NCBI GenBank assembly: GCA_025966435.1
Contig: JAICRQ010000035.1
Span: 1 to 13,692 of the forward strand
DNA from: Anaerolineales bacterium
Lineage (GTDB): Bacteria > Chloroflexota > Anaerolineae > Anaerolineales > Villigracilaceae
Length of the DNA: 13,692 bases
Reading direction: 5' to 3'
Shown here one piece after another: positions 1 to 6,786 of this stretch. Under the pieces are notes generated by a model. It saw only the letters and a list, made by a program, of their open reading frames with translations, had not been told where the DNA came from and ran no database searches. The translations under genes and the position numbers were made by a program. The stretch's first letter is position 1. Each line of letters opens with the position of its first letter.

Positions 1-133
1 ACATCGTCTGGCAGAAATCAACACGCGCGAAATCCTGGTCATGGTTCCGTTGATGGCACTCATCTTATGGATCGGCATCTGGCCTGCATGGATCCTAAAT
101 GTAATCAACAAAGCTGTAGTCATGCTGTTCTAA
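1..133 (+). CDS. nuoM: NADH-quinone oxidoreductase subunit M, C-terminal fragment (first of two NuoM-type genes)
   Basis: Only the last 43 codons are in the window, read from base 2 and ending at TAA 131-133. The peptide contains the stretch TREILVMVPLMALILWIGIW, followed by a short hydrophobic tail. This is how NuoM-type antiporter-like subunits of complex I end: an Arg-Glu after the last cytoplasmic loop, then a final membrane helix with an IGIWP turn. NuoN and Mrp-type subunits end similarly, so NuoM is favoured rather than proven. NuoL is less likely, because it normally continues into a long lateral helix. The next gene starts 10 bases after the stop, so the two are certainly in one operon. 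The 5' part of the gene lies outside the window. Confidence 0.75.
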   Translation, partial: HRLAEINTREILVMVPLMALILWIGIWPAWILNVINKAVVMLF

Positions 134-143
134 GAGGTTGAGG

Positions 144-1658
144 ATGAATTTTCCCGTTCTGAGTGTCATCACGTTTACCCCGGTTGTGGCAGCGGTCTTG
201 ATTTTACTGATACACGCCGAGCGCAAGAATGAAACCCGCGCGGTGGCGCTCGCCGCGGCGGTCTTTGCTCTCATTCTCTCCTGTTGGGTATATTTCGGTT
301 ACGATCAGGCAGCGGGCGGATATCAATTCATCGAACAATACAACTGGCTTCCAGCGCTGGGCATTAGCCTGTATTTTGGCGTGGACGGCATGAGCACCCC
401 ACTCATTCTGCTGACAGGTGTGGTCATGTTCACAGGCGTACTCATCTCGTGGGGAGATGACCACCCACATGTGATGGCGGGCATCCAGGACCGCCCGCGC
501 GAGTTCTTTGCCTTCTTGTTCATCCTTGCCTGGGGCGTGTTTGGGGTGTTTGTTTCGCTGGATTTGTTCATGTTGTTTTTCTTTTATGAGATCGCTGTAT
601 TTCCGATGTACTTGCTCATCGCCATCTGGGGCTGGGTGGTTACTCGCGAATACGCCGCAATGAAGTTGACGCTCTATCTGTTTGTGGGTTCGGTGATTTC
701 TCTGGTCGGTGTGCTGGTAATGTACTGGGTGCAATATCAGAACACGGGCGTTCTCAGTTTCGACATGCTCGCTATGGAGAGCGCCGGTTTCTCAAAGACC
801 TTCCAGGATATCTGGTTCCTGCCGGTCTTCTTGGGTTTTGCGGTGCTGGCAGGCATCTGGCCGTTCCACAACTGGTCGCCAGATGGGCACGTCGCTGCAC
901 CTACCGCGGTCTCGATGTTCCATGCGGGTGTGCTCATGAAGCTCGGCGCGTTCGCCGCGTTGCGGGTCGGTATTATGCTGCTGCCGCAAGGCGCGCAGAC
1001 CTGGTCCTGGCTGATCATGCTCATCGCAGCAGTGGCAGTAGTGTATGGCGCGTACATTGCCTTCGTGCAGGTGGACTTCAAATACATGGTGGGGTTTTCG
1101 TCCGTGTCGCATATGGGATTGGTGATCCTTGGCTTTTCCACCTTGAACCGGCAAGGGTTGCTCGGCGCGGGCTTGCAGATGTTCTCGCATGGCGTGATGA
1201 CGGCGCTCTTCTTTGCGGTCGTCGGGATGATCTATGACCGGGCACATACCCGGCAAATCCCCGAGCTGGGTGGGATGAGCCGGATCATGCCCTTCGCGAC
1301 AGTCGGGTTTATCATCGGCGGGCTCGTCTCGATGGGCATGCCTCTCTTTTCCGGCTTTGTGGCGGAATTCCCCATCTTCATGGGCGTGTGGAATGTACAG
1401 TGGCTGGTGGCGGTGATCGCCAGCATCTCGATCGTCATCACAGCTGCTTATATCATGCGCAACATCCGCCAGGTCTTCTTTGGCGAATTACCCGAGAAAT
1501 TCGAGGGTCACCTCACGGATGTGACTGCCCTGGATAAGGTTGCTATCGCGACCCTGTGTTTATTCATGATCGTGATCGGCTTATTCCCTAACTTCATGGT
1601 TCCCATCGTGGAAGAGGGTGTCGAGAACGTCCTGCGCCTGCTTCAGGGAGGAGCATAA
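144..1658 (+). CDS. nuoM: NADH-quinone oxidoreductase subunit M (second NuoM copy)
   Basis: A 504-residue polytopic membrane protein of normal NuoM length. It is an antiporter-like proton-translocating subunit in the membrane arm of respiratory complex I. The start is ATG 144, with AAGAGG at 132-137 six bases upstream; an in-frame TTG at 138 overlaps that ribosome site and is rejected. Family landmarks: the TM5 glutamate in FFFYEIAVFPMYLL (E149), the TM7 region FAVLAGIWPFHNWSPDGH (232-249), the TM8 lysine in HAGVLMKLGAF (K266), and the TM12 glutamate in FSGFVAEFPIF (E408). The TM7 position where NuoM normally has lysine (FAVKMP in E. coli) is leucine here (L235, codon CTG 846-848). The upstream gene is also NuoM-like and the downstream gene is nuoN, overlapping by one base (TAATG). 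Confidence in NuoM identity is high; whether this copy pumps protons in the usual way is open. Confidence 0.95.
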   Translation: MNFPVLSVITFTPVVAAVLILLIHAERKNETRAVALAAAVFALILSCWVYFGYDQAAGGYQFIEQYNWLPALGISLYFGVDGMSTPLILLTGVVMFTGVLISWGDDHPHVMAGIQDRPREFFAFLFILAWGVFGVFVSLDLFMLFFFYEIAVFPMYLLIAIWGWVVTREYAAMKLTLYLFVGSVISLVGVLVMYWVQYQNTGVLSFDMLAMESAGFSKTFQDIWFLPVFLGFAVLAGIWPFHNWSPDGHVAAPTAVSMFHAGVLMKLGAFAALRVGIMLLPQGAQTWSWLIMLIAAVAVVYGAYIAFVQVDFKYMVGFSSVSHMGLVILGFSTLNRQGLLGAGLQMFSHGVMTALFFAVVGMIYDRAHTRQIPELGGMSRIMPFATVGFIIGGLVSMGMPLFSGFVAEFPIFMGVWNVQWLVAVIASISIVITAAYIMRNIRQVFFGELPEKFEGHLTDVTALDKVAIATLCLFMIVIGLFPNFMVPIVEEGVENVLRLLQGGA

Positions 1659-3118
1659 TGTTTACATCAACAGCGATCGCCTCCATTCTCCCCGAGATCC
1701 TGATTCTGCTCGTTGGAATGCTGCTACTGGTCGTGGAGCCGTTCTGGAAGGAAGAACAGCGTCGCAATGCCGGCTGGCTGACGGCGGGTGGATTGTTACT
1801 CTCTCTGATCCTCAGCCTGCTGTTTGGTCAGCCTGGCGAACCGGTCACAACGCTTGGGGGCATGGTCCGTTTTGACTGGCTGGGATTTTTCTTCAAACTG
1901 CTATTCATGTTTGCTGGTGTGGCAACCTCACTCCTCCTGATGGATAATAAGAAAGTGGGGGACCGCGGGGAAGCCTATCTCCTGCTCCTGGCTTCGCTGA
2001 TTGGCATGAACCTGATGGCTGCCTCCGCGGACCTGATCATGCTCTATCTGGCAATCGAGACGACTTCGATACCTCTTTATGTGCTTTCCGGCTTTATGCT
2101 GGCGAATGAGAAATCGACGGAAGCTGGATTCAAGTATCTGCTCTTCGGCGCACTGACCTCGACGATCATGCTCTACGGTTTCAGCCTGCTCTTCGGTTTC
2201 GCCGGGACGACAAATCTCTATGAACTGGTTGACCTGTTTAATGGAGGGACGCTGTCCCCTTTTGTTGCCCTTGGTGTGCTGGCACTCATTCTTGTGGGGC
2301 TGGGTTTCAAGGCATCGGTGGTGCCGCTCCATTTCTGGGCGCCGGATGTGTATGAAGGCGCGCCAACGCCGGTCGCGGGATTTTTATCCACGGCGTCCAA
2401 GGCGGCAGGCTTTGCAGTCCTTGTGCGTTTGTTCTTCGTAATTTTTCCTGATCCGCAAGTGGAGCTCGCACGTGGATGGGCAATCGCAATTGCGATCATT
2501 GCGGTCATCACAATGACCGTTGGGAATCTGCTGGCGTTGCCTCAGACCAATATAAAGCGCCTGATTGCATACTCTTCAATAGCGCATGCTGGGTATGCGC
2601 TCATTGGTGTAGTTGCCCTTACACAGTTAGGCGCGGCGAGCGTGGTCTTTTATCTGGCTGCTTATATTGCAACTAACCTGCTCGCTTTTGGGATCGTGAT
2701 GGCGTTCAGCCGTGTAACCGGACTGGAAGATCTGAAGGACTATGCCGGGATGAGCCGCCGTTCGCCCTGGCTGGGACTGATGATGCTATCTGCGTTTCTC
2801 TCTCTGGCTGGGATGCCGCCCTTCGCAGGGTTTGTAGCGAAGATCTTTGTCTTCGCGGCAGGTATTCAGGCGGGGTACGTCTGGCTGGTGATCGTGGGCA
2901 TCATCAACTCGATCATCGGCGTGTACTACTATCTCAATGCGTTGAAATATGTCTACCTGTATCGCATGCCGGACCAGGATGAGGAGAATCATCCCATACC
3001 GATGACCCGTCCGTATGCGATCGCGCTGGCGGTGCTGACCCTTGGAGTGATCCTGATCGGCACAATTTTCGCTCCCTGGTTTAGCTGGTCGGACGCGGCG
3101 GCGTTGAACTTGTTTTAG
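1658..3118 (+). CDS. nuoN: NADH-quinone oxidoreductase subunit N
   Basis: A 486-residue membrane protein matching NuoN in length and motifs; it is the antiporter-like subunit closest to the hydrophilic arm of complex I. ATG 1658 overlaps the nuoM stop by one base, and a strong ribosome site (AGGGAGGAG, 1645-1653) sits just upstream, so the two are translationally coupled. All expected charged channel residues are present: the TM5 glutamate E134 (LAIETTSIPLYVL), the TM7 lysine K218 (GFKASVVPLHFWAPDVYEGA), the TM8 lysine K248 (STASKAAGF), and K395 (FAGFVAKIF), the same number as the E. coli TM12 lysine. This makes it a normal NuoN and a useful contrast to the NuoM just upstream, which lacks its TM7 lysine. 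As in most nuo operons it is the last gene; a hairpin follows about 50 bases downstream. Confidence 0.97.
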   Translation: MFTSTAIASILPEILILLVGMLLLVVEPFWKEEQRRNAGWLTAGGLLLSLILSLLFGQPGEPVTTLGGMVRFDWLGFFFKLLFMFAGVATSLLLMDNKKVGDRGEAYLLLLASLIGMNLMAASADLIMLYLAIETTSIPLYVLSGFMLANEKSTEAGFKYLLFGALTSTIMLYGFSLLFGFAGTTNLYELVDLFNGGTLSPFVALGVLALILVGLGFKASVVPLHFWAPDVYEGAPTPVAGFLSTASKAAGFAVLVRLFFVIFPDPQVELARGWAIAIAIIAVITMTVGNLLALPQTNIKRLIAYSSIAHAGYALIGVVALTQLGAASVVFYLAAYIATNLLAFGIVMAFSRVTGLEDLKDYAGMSRRSPWLGLMMLSAFLSLAGMPPFAGFVAKIFVFAAGIQAGYVWLVIVGIINSIIGVYYYLNALKYVYLYRMPDQDEENHPIPMTRPYAIALAVLTLGVILIGTIFAPWFSWSDAAALNLF

Positions 3119-3167
3119 TTCGCTCTCGGTTCGCCCGCAGCTCAACTGCGGATAGAAGAAGGTAGAT

Positions 3168-3199
3168 AAAGGGCTTTGGTAAAATTATCGAAGCCCTTT
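3168..3199 (+). terminator. Hairpin after nuoN, possible weak terminator, just before murE
   Basis: AAAGGGCTT (3168-3176) and AAGCCCTTT (3191-3199) are perfect 9-base inverted arms. The stem extends inward by about four more pairs, two of them G-U, leaving a six-base A/T loop (3181-3186). A smaller 6-bp hairpin, CCGCAG/CTGCGG (3135-3151), precedes it in the same 93-base gap. The tract after the stem is pyrimidine-rich (CCTTGTACTTCC) but not a clean T run, so rho-independent termination would be weak. The stem ends 12 bases before the murE ATG, so in a read-through transcript it could also affect murE translation. Which role applies cannot be decided from sequence. Confidence 0.4.
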
Positions 3200-3211
3200 C
3201 CTTGTACTTCC

Positions 3212-4816
3212 ATGACGAATCAAAAATCACTTCAACACATTTTTGCAGAGCTGCCGCTGCCGTTTTGCATGGTGAATATCCCTGATATTCCGATCACAGG
3301 GATTGTCATCGACAGCCGCGCGGTCCAACCGGGCGATCTATTCGTCGCGATGAAAGGTAGTTCTAGCGACGGACACGATTACATCCCGAAAGCGATCGAG
3401 AACGGTGCCGTGGCGGTTGTTGGAGAACGAAACGTAGCACAGGTTGGTAACCTGCCGTATATTCAATTAGAAAACCCGCGACGCGCTCTCACGTGGATCG
3501 CTGCCTCGTTCTACGACTGGCCTGGTCGTAAGCTGACCGTCATTGGCGTGACCGGCACAGACGGCAAGACCACAACGACGAATCTGATTTATCAAATCCT
3601 TCTCGCTGCAGGGCTCAAAGCTGGGATGATCTCGACAGTCAATGCAGTGATCGGTGATGAAGTGCTGGATACAGGCTTCCACGTGACGACTCCCGATGCA
3701 CACGATGTTCAGCGGTATCTGGCACAGATGGTGGCGGCGGGGTTAACTCATGTTGTATTGGAGACAACCTCACATGGCTGGTCTCAATACCGTGTAGATG
3801 CCTGTGAGTTCGACATCGGTGTGGTCACCAACATCACTCACGAACACATGGATGAACATGGCTCCTATGAAAACTATCGGGCAGCAAAAGCCAGACTGTT
3901 CTCCAGCCTGGAGATCACTTCTGAAAAGCCACAAGGTAACTCGCGTTTGGGCGTGATCAATCGTGATGACGATAAATCCTTTGACTTCCTGAATGAGTTT
4001 ATAAAAGTTAGGAAATTGAATTACGGGTTGCGTGAAGCTTCTGATGTTCGCGCGGTAGATGTAGAGTATAGTCCATCTGGCATCCATTTCACCGCGCGAA
4101 GCCGGGATTTCAGCATCCCGGTTTCGAGTAAGTTAGTTGGTGCGTATAACGTTTCGAATTGCCTCGCCGCGCTGACCGCGACCGTGTATGGCTTGAAGCT
4201 CAACCCCGAGGTCGCCGCGCAAGGGATCGCGGCGCTGGACGGAATCCCAGGACGAATGGAGCGCATTGATATGGGACAAGACTTCACGGCGATTGTGGAT
4301 TTTGCTCATACGCCGAATGCGCTAAAGGTTTCGTTGGAAGCCGCTAGAGAGATGCTCCACCGTGGAGGGCAACCGCGTATCATAGCTGTCTTTGGCTCTG
4401 CTGGTCTTCGCGATAAAGCCAAGCGGCGCATGATGGCGGAGATCTCTGCGGAACTGGCGGACCTCACGGTGTTGACTGCAGAAGATCCACGCACCGAGTC
4501 GCTCGATGGAATCCTCGAGGAAATGTCAGCTGGCGCAAGGTCCAGGGGTGGGCGTGAGGGCGAGACATTTTGGCGCGTGCCCGATCGCGGCGAAGCCATC
4601 CGCTTTGCGTTGCGCCTCGCTCAGGAAGGTGATATTGTCCTGGCTTGTGGGAAGGGGCATGAACAGTCCATGTGCTTTGGCGGACGTGAACATTTATGGG
4701 ACGACCGTACCGCGATGCGCGCGGCGTTGAGCGAACTGCTGGGAGTCCAAGGACCCCCAATGCCGTATCTTCCTACACAGAATACGAGCGAAGAGGAATG
4801 GTTGAAATGGAAGTAA
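3212..4816 (+). CDS. murE: UDP-N-acetylmuramoyl-tripeptide ligase MurE
   Basis: A 534-residue Mur ligase that adds the third, diamino, residue to UDP-MurNAc-L-Ala-D-Glu in the cytoplasm. The N-terminal MurE domain (about 25-95) carries the uridine-site pattern IDSRAVQPGDLFVAMKG. The central ATPase has the P-loop GVTGTDGKTTT (112-122, K119), then VTTP, ETTSHG (184-189), TNITHEHMDEHG (206-217) and the likely carbamylated lysine K226 in AAKARLF. The C-terminal domain has GIPGRMERI (344-352), DFAHTPNAL, EDPR (424-427), CGKGHE (479-484) and WDDR (496-499). In MurE the DNPR-type motif reads the third amino acid; its arginine is typical of diaminopimelate enzymes, but the first two positions here are E and D. 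ATG 3212 is chosen over TTG 3176, which lies inside the preceding hairpin. There is no clear Shine-Dalgarno site. The GNAT start overlaps its 3' end. Confidence 0.93.
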   Translation: MTNQKSLQHIFAELPLPFCMVNIPDIPITGIVIDSRAVQPGDLFVAMKGSSSDGHDYIPKAIENGAVAVVGERNVAQVGNLPYIQLENPRRALTWIAASFYDWPGRKLTVIGVTGTDGKTTTTNLIYQILLAAGLKAGMISTVNAVIGDEVLDTGFHVTTPDAHDVQRYLAQMVAAGLTHVVLETTSHGWSQYRVDACEFDIGVVTNITHEHMDEHGSYENYRAAKARLFSSLEITSEKPQGNSRLGVINRDDDKSFDFLNEFIKVRKLNYGLREASDVRAVDVEYSPSGIHFTARSRDFSIPVSSKLVGAYNVSNCLAALTATVYGLKLNPEVAAQGIAALDGIPGRMERIDMGQDFTAIVDFAHTPNALKVSLEAAREMLHRGGQPRIIAVFGSAGLRDKAKRRMMAEISAELADLTVLTAEDPRTESLDGILEEMSAGARSRGGREGETFWRVPDRGEAIRFALRLAQEGDIVLACGKGHEQSMCFGGREHLWDDRTAMRAALSELLGVQGPPMPYLPTQNTSEEEWLKWK

Positions 4817-5394
4817 AACCCGTTGTGTTGACCGGTAAACACGTGCGCTTGGAATCGATGACCGAAGATCATATCGATGCCCTGGCGGAAATTGGTGTGG
4901 GGCAGCCATTCTGGCATTTTATGCTGTACGGGGATATGAACTCTGTCGACGATATGCGAAACTGGGTTTTGGATATTCTCTCTCGAGCAGAGAAGGGTAC
5001 AGATCTGCCCTTTGTAGCCGTTCACTTAGAGTCGGGCCGCTTGGCGGGCGCTACCCGTTACCTGAATATTATGCCGAAGGATCGTGGACTCGAGATCGGC
5101 GGCACGTGGTATGGATCGGAATTCCAGCGGACTGTCGTTAACACAGAATGCAAGTATTTACTTCTCAAACATGCATTCGAAACACTGGGATGTATTCGCG
5201 TCCAATTGAAAACAGACTTAAGAAATGAACGTTCTCAGAAGGCCATCGAGCGTATCGGCGCGGTGAGGGAAGGTGTGCTTCGTAATCACATGATTCTGCC
5301 CGATGGACACTATCGCCATTCGGTGTTCTACAGCATCCTAGATACGGAATGGCCCGATGTGAAGAAACGTTTGGATGAGATGATGGAGAGATAG
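4807..5394 (+). CDS. GNAT family N-acetyltransferase (RimJ/RimL type)
   Basis: A 195-residue protein of the RimJ/RimL branch of GNAT acetyltransferases, which move acetyl from acetyl-CoA to an amino group of a protein N-terminus or small molecule. The order of motifs is typical: KHVRLESMTEDHIDAL at the N-terminus, GGTWYGSEFQRTVVN (98-112) as the CoA pyrophosphate loop, KYLLLKHAFETLGCIRVQLK as the following helix and strand, then NERSQKAIERIGA (140-152) and HSVFYSILDTEWP near the end. The loop has QRT where many relatives have QGT. ATG 4807 is preferred, with AAGAGG (4791-4796) ten bases upstream; ATG 4798 is in frame but only one base from that site. It overlaps the end of murE, so the two are probably cotranscribed. 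The substrate cannot be predicted. Confidence 0.88.
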   Translation: MEVKPVVLTGKHVRLESMTEDHIDALAEIGVGQPFWHFMLYGDMNSVDDMRNWVLDILSRAEKGTDLPFVAVHLESGRLAGATRYLNIMPKDRGLEIGGTWYGSEFQRTVVNTECKYLLLKHAFETLGCIRVQLKTDLRNERSQKAIERIGAVREGVLRNHMILPDGHYRHSVFYSILDTEWPDVKKRLDEMMER

Positions 5395-5396
5395 GC

Positions 5397-5720
5397 TTAT
5401 TGATTTTTCCGTTTTTGTTCCAATGCCTGCTTACGCAAATACGCCAGTAAGGGCCGAACCGATGCTGGTGCAGTAATATCGTTCATCCATAAAGTAATTT
5501 GCCTCGAGCCTTCAGAGAGCGTAAGGCGATAAGAAATCACATCTGCGCGACCAATCGCCGAATTCGAGTTTGTGTCGTCTTGTTCGAGATCGAAAACCCC
5601 GGAGCTTTCCACTAACATTTCTAGTTCCGTTGCCTGATCTTCCGACATCGTATTGGTATCGGCGCGGTATGTCAGTTCCTGATTGACAACCCCTCCGGAA
5701 GTTGCAAAGTCAACCTGCAT
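5397..5720 (-). CDS. Emfourin-like small protein (protealysin-inhibitor family)
   Basis: A 107-residue soluble protein without signal peptide or membrane segment. Its layout resembles emfourin, the proteinaceous inhibitor of protealysin-type M4 metalloproteases: an N-terminal strand MQVDFATSGGVV containing SGG, a DTNTMSEDQATELEMLVE helix with VFDLEQDD after it (about 21-49), a strand pair VISYRLTLSEGSRQITLWMN (about 60-80), and a closing APASVRPLLAYLRKQ helix (about 83-98). The assignment is by pattern memory, not a search. Known emfourins usually sit beside an M4 protease gene; none is visible here. The start ATG 5718-5720 has AAGGAG (5730-5735) nine bases upstream. Its stop lies two bases from the stop of the convergent GNAT gene. 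Alternatively it is an uncharacterised small protein of the same fold. Confidence 0.6.
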   Translation of the reverse strand: MQVDFATSGGVVNQELTYRADTNTMSEDQATELEMLVESSGVFDLEQDDTNSNSAIGRADVISYRLTLSEGSRQITLWMNDITAPASVRPLLAYLRKQALEQKRKNQ

Positions 5721-5758
5721 ATTTATGTACTCCTTTTATTTCTCAACGTACTTGAATT

Positions 5759-6283
5759 TCATCTGCGCTCGTTGGCGTAGATGTGGTCGGGGTGGGTATA
5801 ACTCTCAAGCATGACTTCCGTTTCATATTGCATACCGATTTTTTTTGCCACCTGAATGGAAGGGGCATTGGAGGGATCGATGATGGCAATCAGCCGCTGG
5901 ATGCCAAGGGTCGTAAATGCAAAGGTACGCACGGCGCTGGCAGCTTCGGTTGCATAGCCGTGCCCCCACGCGGAACGCCTCAGGCGATAACCAATTTCCA
6001 CTTCCGGATGCCCGTTTACATCCGGAAAGTAAAACAAACCGCAATATCCGATGACATCCCAGCTTTTACTTTCAACCACAGCATACGGACCAAAGCCCCA
6101 CGTCTGGTAGTAACGTTCGAGGCAGGTATGCAGCCAGCCCTGTACCCATTCCTTGGTTTGCACGCCATCACTAAAACGCATCACCTCCGGGTCACAAAAG
6201 ACCTGATGCATCGCTTCCGCATCCAGGATATGGAAGTGGCGCAAAATCAAACGTTCTGTGCTTGCAATGTAATGATTGTTCAT
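5759..6283 (-). CDS. GNAT family N-acetyltransferase
   Basis: A 174-residue GNAT of the RimJ/RimL type. It opens with the usual TERLILRHF strand, followed by DAEAMHQVFCDPEVMRF. The acetyl-CoA loop is RRSAWGHGYATEAA (102-115), followed by AFTTLGIQRLIAIIDPSNAP and SIQVAKKIGM (142-151), the standard Asn/Ser region that contacts CoA. Two starts are possible: ATG 6283, nine residues before the conserved strand, or GTG 6307, whose GTGA overlaps the stop of the MaoC gene by four bases and would add eight residues. Neither has a well-placed ribosome site. The shorter form is reported because it fits family N-termini, but the overlap makes the longer one credible. It is clearly cotranscribed with the MaoC gene. 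Substrate unknown. Confidence 0.87.
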   Translation of the reverse strand: MNNHYIASTERLILRHFHILDAEAMHQVFCDPEVMRFSDGVQTKEWVQGWLHTCLERYYQTWGFGPYAVVESKSWDVIGYCGLFYFPDVNGHPEVEIGYRLRRSAWGHGYATEAASAVRTFAFTTLGIQRLIAIIDPSNAPSIQVAKKIGMQYETEVMLESYTHPDHIYANERR

Positions 6284-6303
6284 CACCAGTTGTGCCGATC
6301 CTT

Positions 6304-6705
6304 TCACGAACTGACCAAAACGATTGCTTCGCCTTCTAATACGACTTTGCCGTCTTGATTTTTACAGAACGTTGCCAGGGTGACGATCGGTTTGTCTGGG
6401 CGGATGCTTTTCACTTCGACTATCGTTGTAATCGTGTCACCAGGGAACACAGGAGCTTTGAACTGAAGCGTCTGGCTGAGATACACGGTGCCGGGACCGG
6501 GCAGGTCATTCGCAAGGGTAGCAGAGATCAACCCGGCGGCGATCATCCCGTGGGCAATGCGGCGACCGAAGCGTGTGGTCCGTGCGTAGGCATCATCCAG
6601 ATGGACAGGATTGTGGTCGCCGCTGAGATCGGCGAAGAGGCGAATCATCTCGTCGGTGATCGTAGTGGTGCGGGTGGCTGTAACACCAGGATTAAGAGAG
6701 GGCAT
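6304..6705 (-). CDS. MaoC family dehydratase, (R)-specific enoyl-CoA hydratase-like
   Basis: A 133-residue single hot-dog domain of the MaoC/PhaJ type. Such enzymes hydrate trans-2-enoyl-CoA to (R)-3-hydroxyacyl-CoA. The hydratase-2 motif is intact: FADLSGDHNPVHLDDAYA (24-41) with D30 and H35 as the catalytic pair, one residue off the Asp31/His36 of Aeromonas PhaJ, then RIAHGMIAAGL (49-59) and FKAPVFPGD (82-90). ATG 6703-6705 is chosen because GGAG (6712-6715) sits six bases upstream; the frame is open further 5' but without support. The downstream GNAT overlaps or closely follows, and an inverted repeat separates this gene from the GNAT upstream. No PHA synthase or other beta-oxidation gene is in the window, so the acyl-CoA pathway it serves is unknown. 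Confidence 0.9.
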   Translation of the reverse strand: MPSLNPGVTATRTTTITDEMIRLFADLSGDHNPVHLDDAYARTTRFGRRIAHGMIAAGLISATLANDLPGPGTVYLSQTLQFKAPVFPGDTITTIVEVKSIRPDKPIVTLATFCKNQDGKVVLEGEAIVLVSS

Positions 6706-6728
6706 GGGTTTCTCCTTGTGAATTTTTG

Positions 6729-6786
6729 AGCCTTGCGAAGGTTTTCTCACGACGGATGCTAAGGTTTATCCAACCTTTGCAAGGCT
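6729..6786. repeat. Intergenic inverted repeat with 15-base arms and a nested alternative hairpin
   Basis: The arm AGCCTTGCGAAGGTT (6729-6743) is the reverse complement of AACCTTTGCAAGGCT (6772-6786) except at one position. Inside the 28-base spacer a second AAGGTT (6761-6766) can pair with the same AACCTT (6772-6777) across a five-base loop, so two mutually exclusive stems are possible. The right end contains two bases of the TAG stop (6785-6787) of the GNAT gene to the right. Neither strand shows a T run after the stem, so this is not a standard terminator. It could be a small genome-wide palindromic element, a transcript-stabilising stem or a terminator of another kind. Confidence 0.6.

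Noticed and set aside
204..734. 176-codon antisense open frame under nuoM
   Set aside because: It opposes a clear nuoM, is rich in His/Gln/Arg without any domain pattern, and has no ribosome site; it is a by-product of GC-biased codons on the other strand.
3176..3211. TTG start extending MurE by 12 residues
   Set aside because: The extension is encoded by the hairpin arm, has no ribosome site and does not resemble MurE N-termini; ATG 3212 fits the family.
5783..6358. 191-codon plus-strand open frame opposite the GNAT gene
   Set aside because: The minus strand encodes a complete GNAT with all motifs; the plus frame has no recognisable features and crosses into the MaoC gene end.
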